Of a stretch of DNA of 64,000 bases, positions 62,317-64,000 are shown one piece after another. This DNA is from Paramecium tetraurelia. Its lineage: Eukaryota > Ciliophora > Oligohymenophorea > Peniculida > Parameciidae. The stretch is from contig NW_001799133.1 of NCBI RefSeq assembly GCF_000165425.1, positions 186,001 to 250,000 of the forward strand, read 5' to 3'. Positions within the stretch are counted from its first letter, which is position 1, and each line of letters opens with the position of its first letter. The position numbers and the translations under genes were made by a program. The notes below the pieces were generated by a model, which was not told the origin of the DNA, searched no databases, and was given only the letters and a program-made list of their open reading frames with translations.

Positions 62317-63546
62317 ATGAATAGACCCAATAGTCAGACTAATGATTACTTTAATTTAATTGAGAAATGCGTATGTAGAATATGACTCTCTATCTTAGAA
62401 ATTCCCAAGGATGATAGACTCTATCTTAGATAATGTGCACATTAAAACAATCCAGATATCATCTCAATCCTATTTCAATTTAAGAGGAAAAATGGTATAA
62501 TATTTTAATCCATAGAGACCAAAGAAGATTATATATGGATTTACGGAAATTTTTGTAACAGAACAAATAGGTCCGCGTTCTTTAGAAGAAATAATAGTAA
62601 TCTAAGGAAAATCTTAGAAATGGATCTCCCTAAGCCAAAAGCAAATAATAATCCAGATAGAATAGCATAAGAAACAATAATCCAAGATCATTGAGCAAAT
62701 AACTATTATGTATCAATCCATCTGATAAATCTTAACATTTACTGATGTATAACAAAATTAAGAAATTAGGACTACTCCACATAAATAATAGTAAGACAGA
62801 TTATCTTAGAATTAAAAATTCCATACTAGTAGTGGAGGATTCTTTAAAGAAGTGCAAAGGTTTGATGAAACAATTAAGAAATCCCATAAATAGAAAAAAT
62901 GGACTGAAGAAGAAATTGTGAGGAAATATGCTGATTTATTTACAGCACCTGATTTTCTAAAGAAACATAGAGCAATATCTTAAGATACAGATCCAGATAG
63001 CAAAGATTTTAATTTTGCAATTCCATGTCAAAGTTTCATTTGTTAACCTAAATATTATGCTTTGTAGAAATTTAGTGCAGAACAAATATTTGGATTTATC
63101 TATATGGAGACATCGTTAATCAAAATAAGCAAGAATTTCTTTTAGTACAAAATGGAGGCATTTTACAATGAGATTGATGCTGAAATACCAGATCTGCAAG
63201 AAATGTTCATGTTTATAGACAAAAAGAATGATGGTTTTATTGATGTCAATGAAATGGGATAATTTCTTGATTTTGTTTGTTAAAAAGAAGATAGATCAAT
63301 TTTCATGAAATTAGACGCAAATAACTAAGGATACTTTACGGAACACTAGATGCTTTAATAAACTAGAGATCGATAATTTACAAGAAAGTATTATTGGTAT
63401 AAATAATAAAAATAGCTATTTTTTCGAGTTTGACATTGAGTAGTCAGGAAAGATTACCTATTGGGAGTATTACTTAAGGTATTTTTTTTACAATTATTAG
63501 GTAACCTACTTAATTAGGACAGCATTTAAATAAATTACTAAAATGA
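62317..63546 (+). CDS. EF-hand protein with regulatory N-terminus
   Basis: Several introns (28, probably 31, 23, 28 and 22 nt) join the frames. After MNRPNSQTNDYFNLIEKC the reading is FPRMIDSILDNVHIKTIQIS, then Gln/Asn/Ser-rich linkers and an ordered region (KWTEEEIVRKYADLFTAP, FSAEQIFGFIYMET). Calcium-binding EF-hands follow: FMFIDKKNDGFIDVNEMGQF (canonical), KLDANNQGYFTEH (weaker) and FEFDIEQSGKITYWEYYL. The N-terminal splice choices are the least certain. A calcium-regulated scaffold is inferred. It starts 30 bp after the preceding stop. Confidence 0.6.
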
Positions 63547-63587
63547 ATTTATATAATAATTATTTTTCCGCTATTTTTAATTTAAAT

Positions 63588-64000
63588 ATGTGTTTGGAAG
63601 AAGCTTAAGATGACAAGGGATTGGATAAATTTTTGAAAATGGCTATCAAATAGTAAATCATCCTATTAGATTTAGTTATGAAACTAAATATGGAACTCCA
63701 TAAAGGAACTTGAGGGAGAAGGCAATGACTTTATGGCTTGATTTACCATCTTATAAAGACAAGATGATCGTGATGGAATTTATGTAAAGGAAGATTGATA
63801 AGATTGAGTCTTCATAAAAAAAAATCACTTAATTCTTTAAATCATACTCCAAACCATCTGCGACTAAGATTATTAAATAGGTTGATCAGGTGGATGATTA
63901 AGAAATTACAGGACCACTGATAGAAGAGAATACTCCTAAGAAGAGGGACAAATCACCATATAGTAAATTCTATGAGGAAACGTATTGGAAGCTTAAATTA
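63588..64000 (+). CDS. PIP-box (PCNA-binding) protein, truncated by the window
   Basis: MCLEEAQDDKGLDKFLKMAI is joined by a 23-nt intron to YETKYGTPQRNLREKAMTLW, then DLPSYKDKMIVMEFMQRKID. A near-perfect PCNA-interaction box QKKITQFFKSY (Q-x-x-I-x-x-F-F) follows, then an acidic/basic linker to the window end. PIP boxes tether replication and repair factors to the sliding clamp. The rest of the protein lies beyond 64000, so the enzyme type is unknown; a nuclease, ligase or chromatin assembly factor is possible. Confidence 0.65.

Noticed and set aside
63360-63440. Extra T in a T-run of the EF-hand gene
   Set aside because: A 28-nt intron (GTATTATTGG...AAATAG) explains the frame change without an indel.

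Overview
The window is nuclear DNA of a ciliate, most likely a Paramecium macronuclear chromosome. It is very AT-rich and contains no tRNA, rRNA, bacterial operon or CRISPR structure that I could recognise. Reading frames stay open over kilobases only when TAA and TAG are read as glutamine and TGA is the only stop. The frames are broken by very many GT...AG introns of about 19-34 nt, a size typical of Paramecium. Under the standard code the genes shatter into short fragments, so the annotation below was made by reading the ciliate code and splicing out small introns by eye. Exon boundaries are therefore proposals, not measurements. A run of 150 N marks an assembly gap inside one gene (24634-24783).

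Layout. 1-10.2 kb: a C-terminal gene fragment, two small hypotheticals, a longin-domain protein, a long-chain acyl-CoA synthetase, a kinesin-13, a multi-pass membrane protein, a hypothetical protein, a tetraspanin-like protein, a secreted coiled-coil protein (trichocyst-matrix-like) and a LITAF-domain protein. 10.5-17.3 kb: two large cytoskeletal-type genes, a coiled-coil protein and an IQ-motif protein with a DUF4378-like end. 17.2-22.4 kb: a possibly decayed gene, the 22-codon ribosomal protein eL41, an SNF1/AMPK-like kinase, a centrin-like EF-hand protein and the autophagy protease ATG4. 22.5-32.3 kb: an F-BAR-like/TBC protein, a PH-domain kinase, a double cyclic-nucleotide-binding protein and two tandem RING proteins with C-terminal membrane anchors. 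32.4-43.7 kb: a giant coiled-coil protein with alternating 42/44-residue repeats, a histidine phosphatase and its inactive-looking paralogue, a coiled-coil protein, ribosomal protein uL15, a TEX9 homologue, a second secreted protein and a membrane protein. 43.7-50.9 kb: a CDKL-type kinase, a membrane-anchored aspartyl protease, mitochondrial TAM41, a serine carboxypeptidase, a hypothetical protein and prefoldin subunit 1. 51-64 kb: an unresolved gene, a Ser/Gln-rich protein, a huge acidic Gln-rich secreted protein, small genes including a CENP-V/GFA zinc protein, coiled-coil and EF-hand proteins, and a truncated gene with a PCNA-binding (PIP) motif.

There are no operons. Neighbours are packed extremely tightly: three divergent pairs have start codons only 13-19 bp apart, and one convergent pair has directly abutting stop codons (TGATCA). 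Several genes fit ciliate cell biology: kinesin-13, centrin, CDKL kinase and TEX9 (cilia and basal bodies), secreted coiled-coil proteins (trichocysts), and TBC, ATG4, LITAF and longin proteins (membrane traffic). Three genes need a one-base correction in a homopolymer run to read through, which suggests base-calling errors or recent decay. I found no defence or mobile-element system. The most unusual items are the alternating-repeat coiled coil, the pseudo-phosphatase, the possible F-BAR/TBC fusion and the extreme gene packing.
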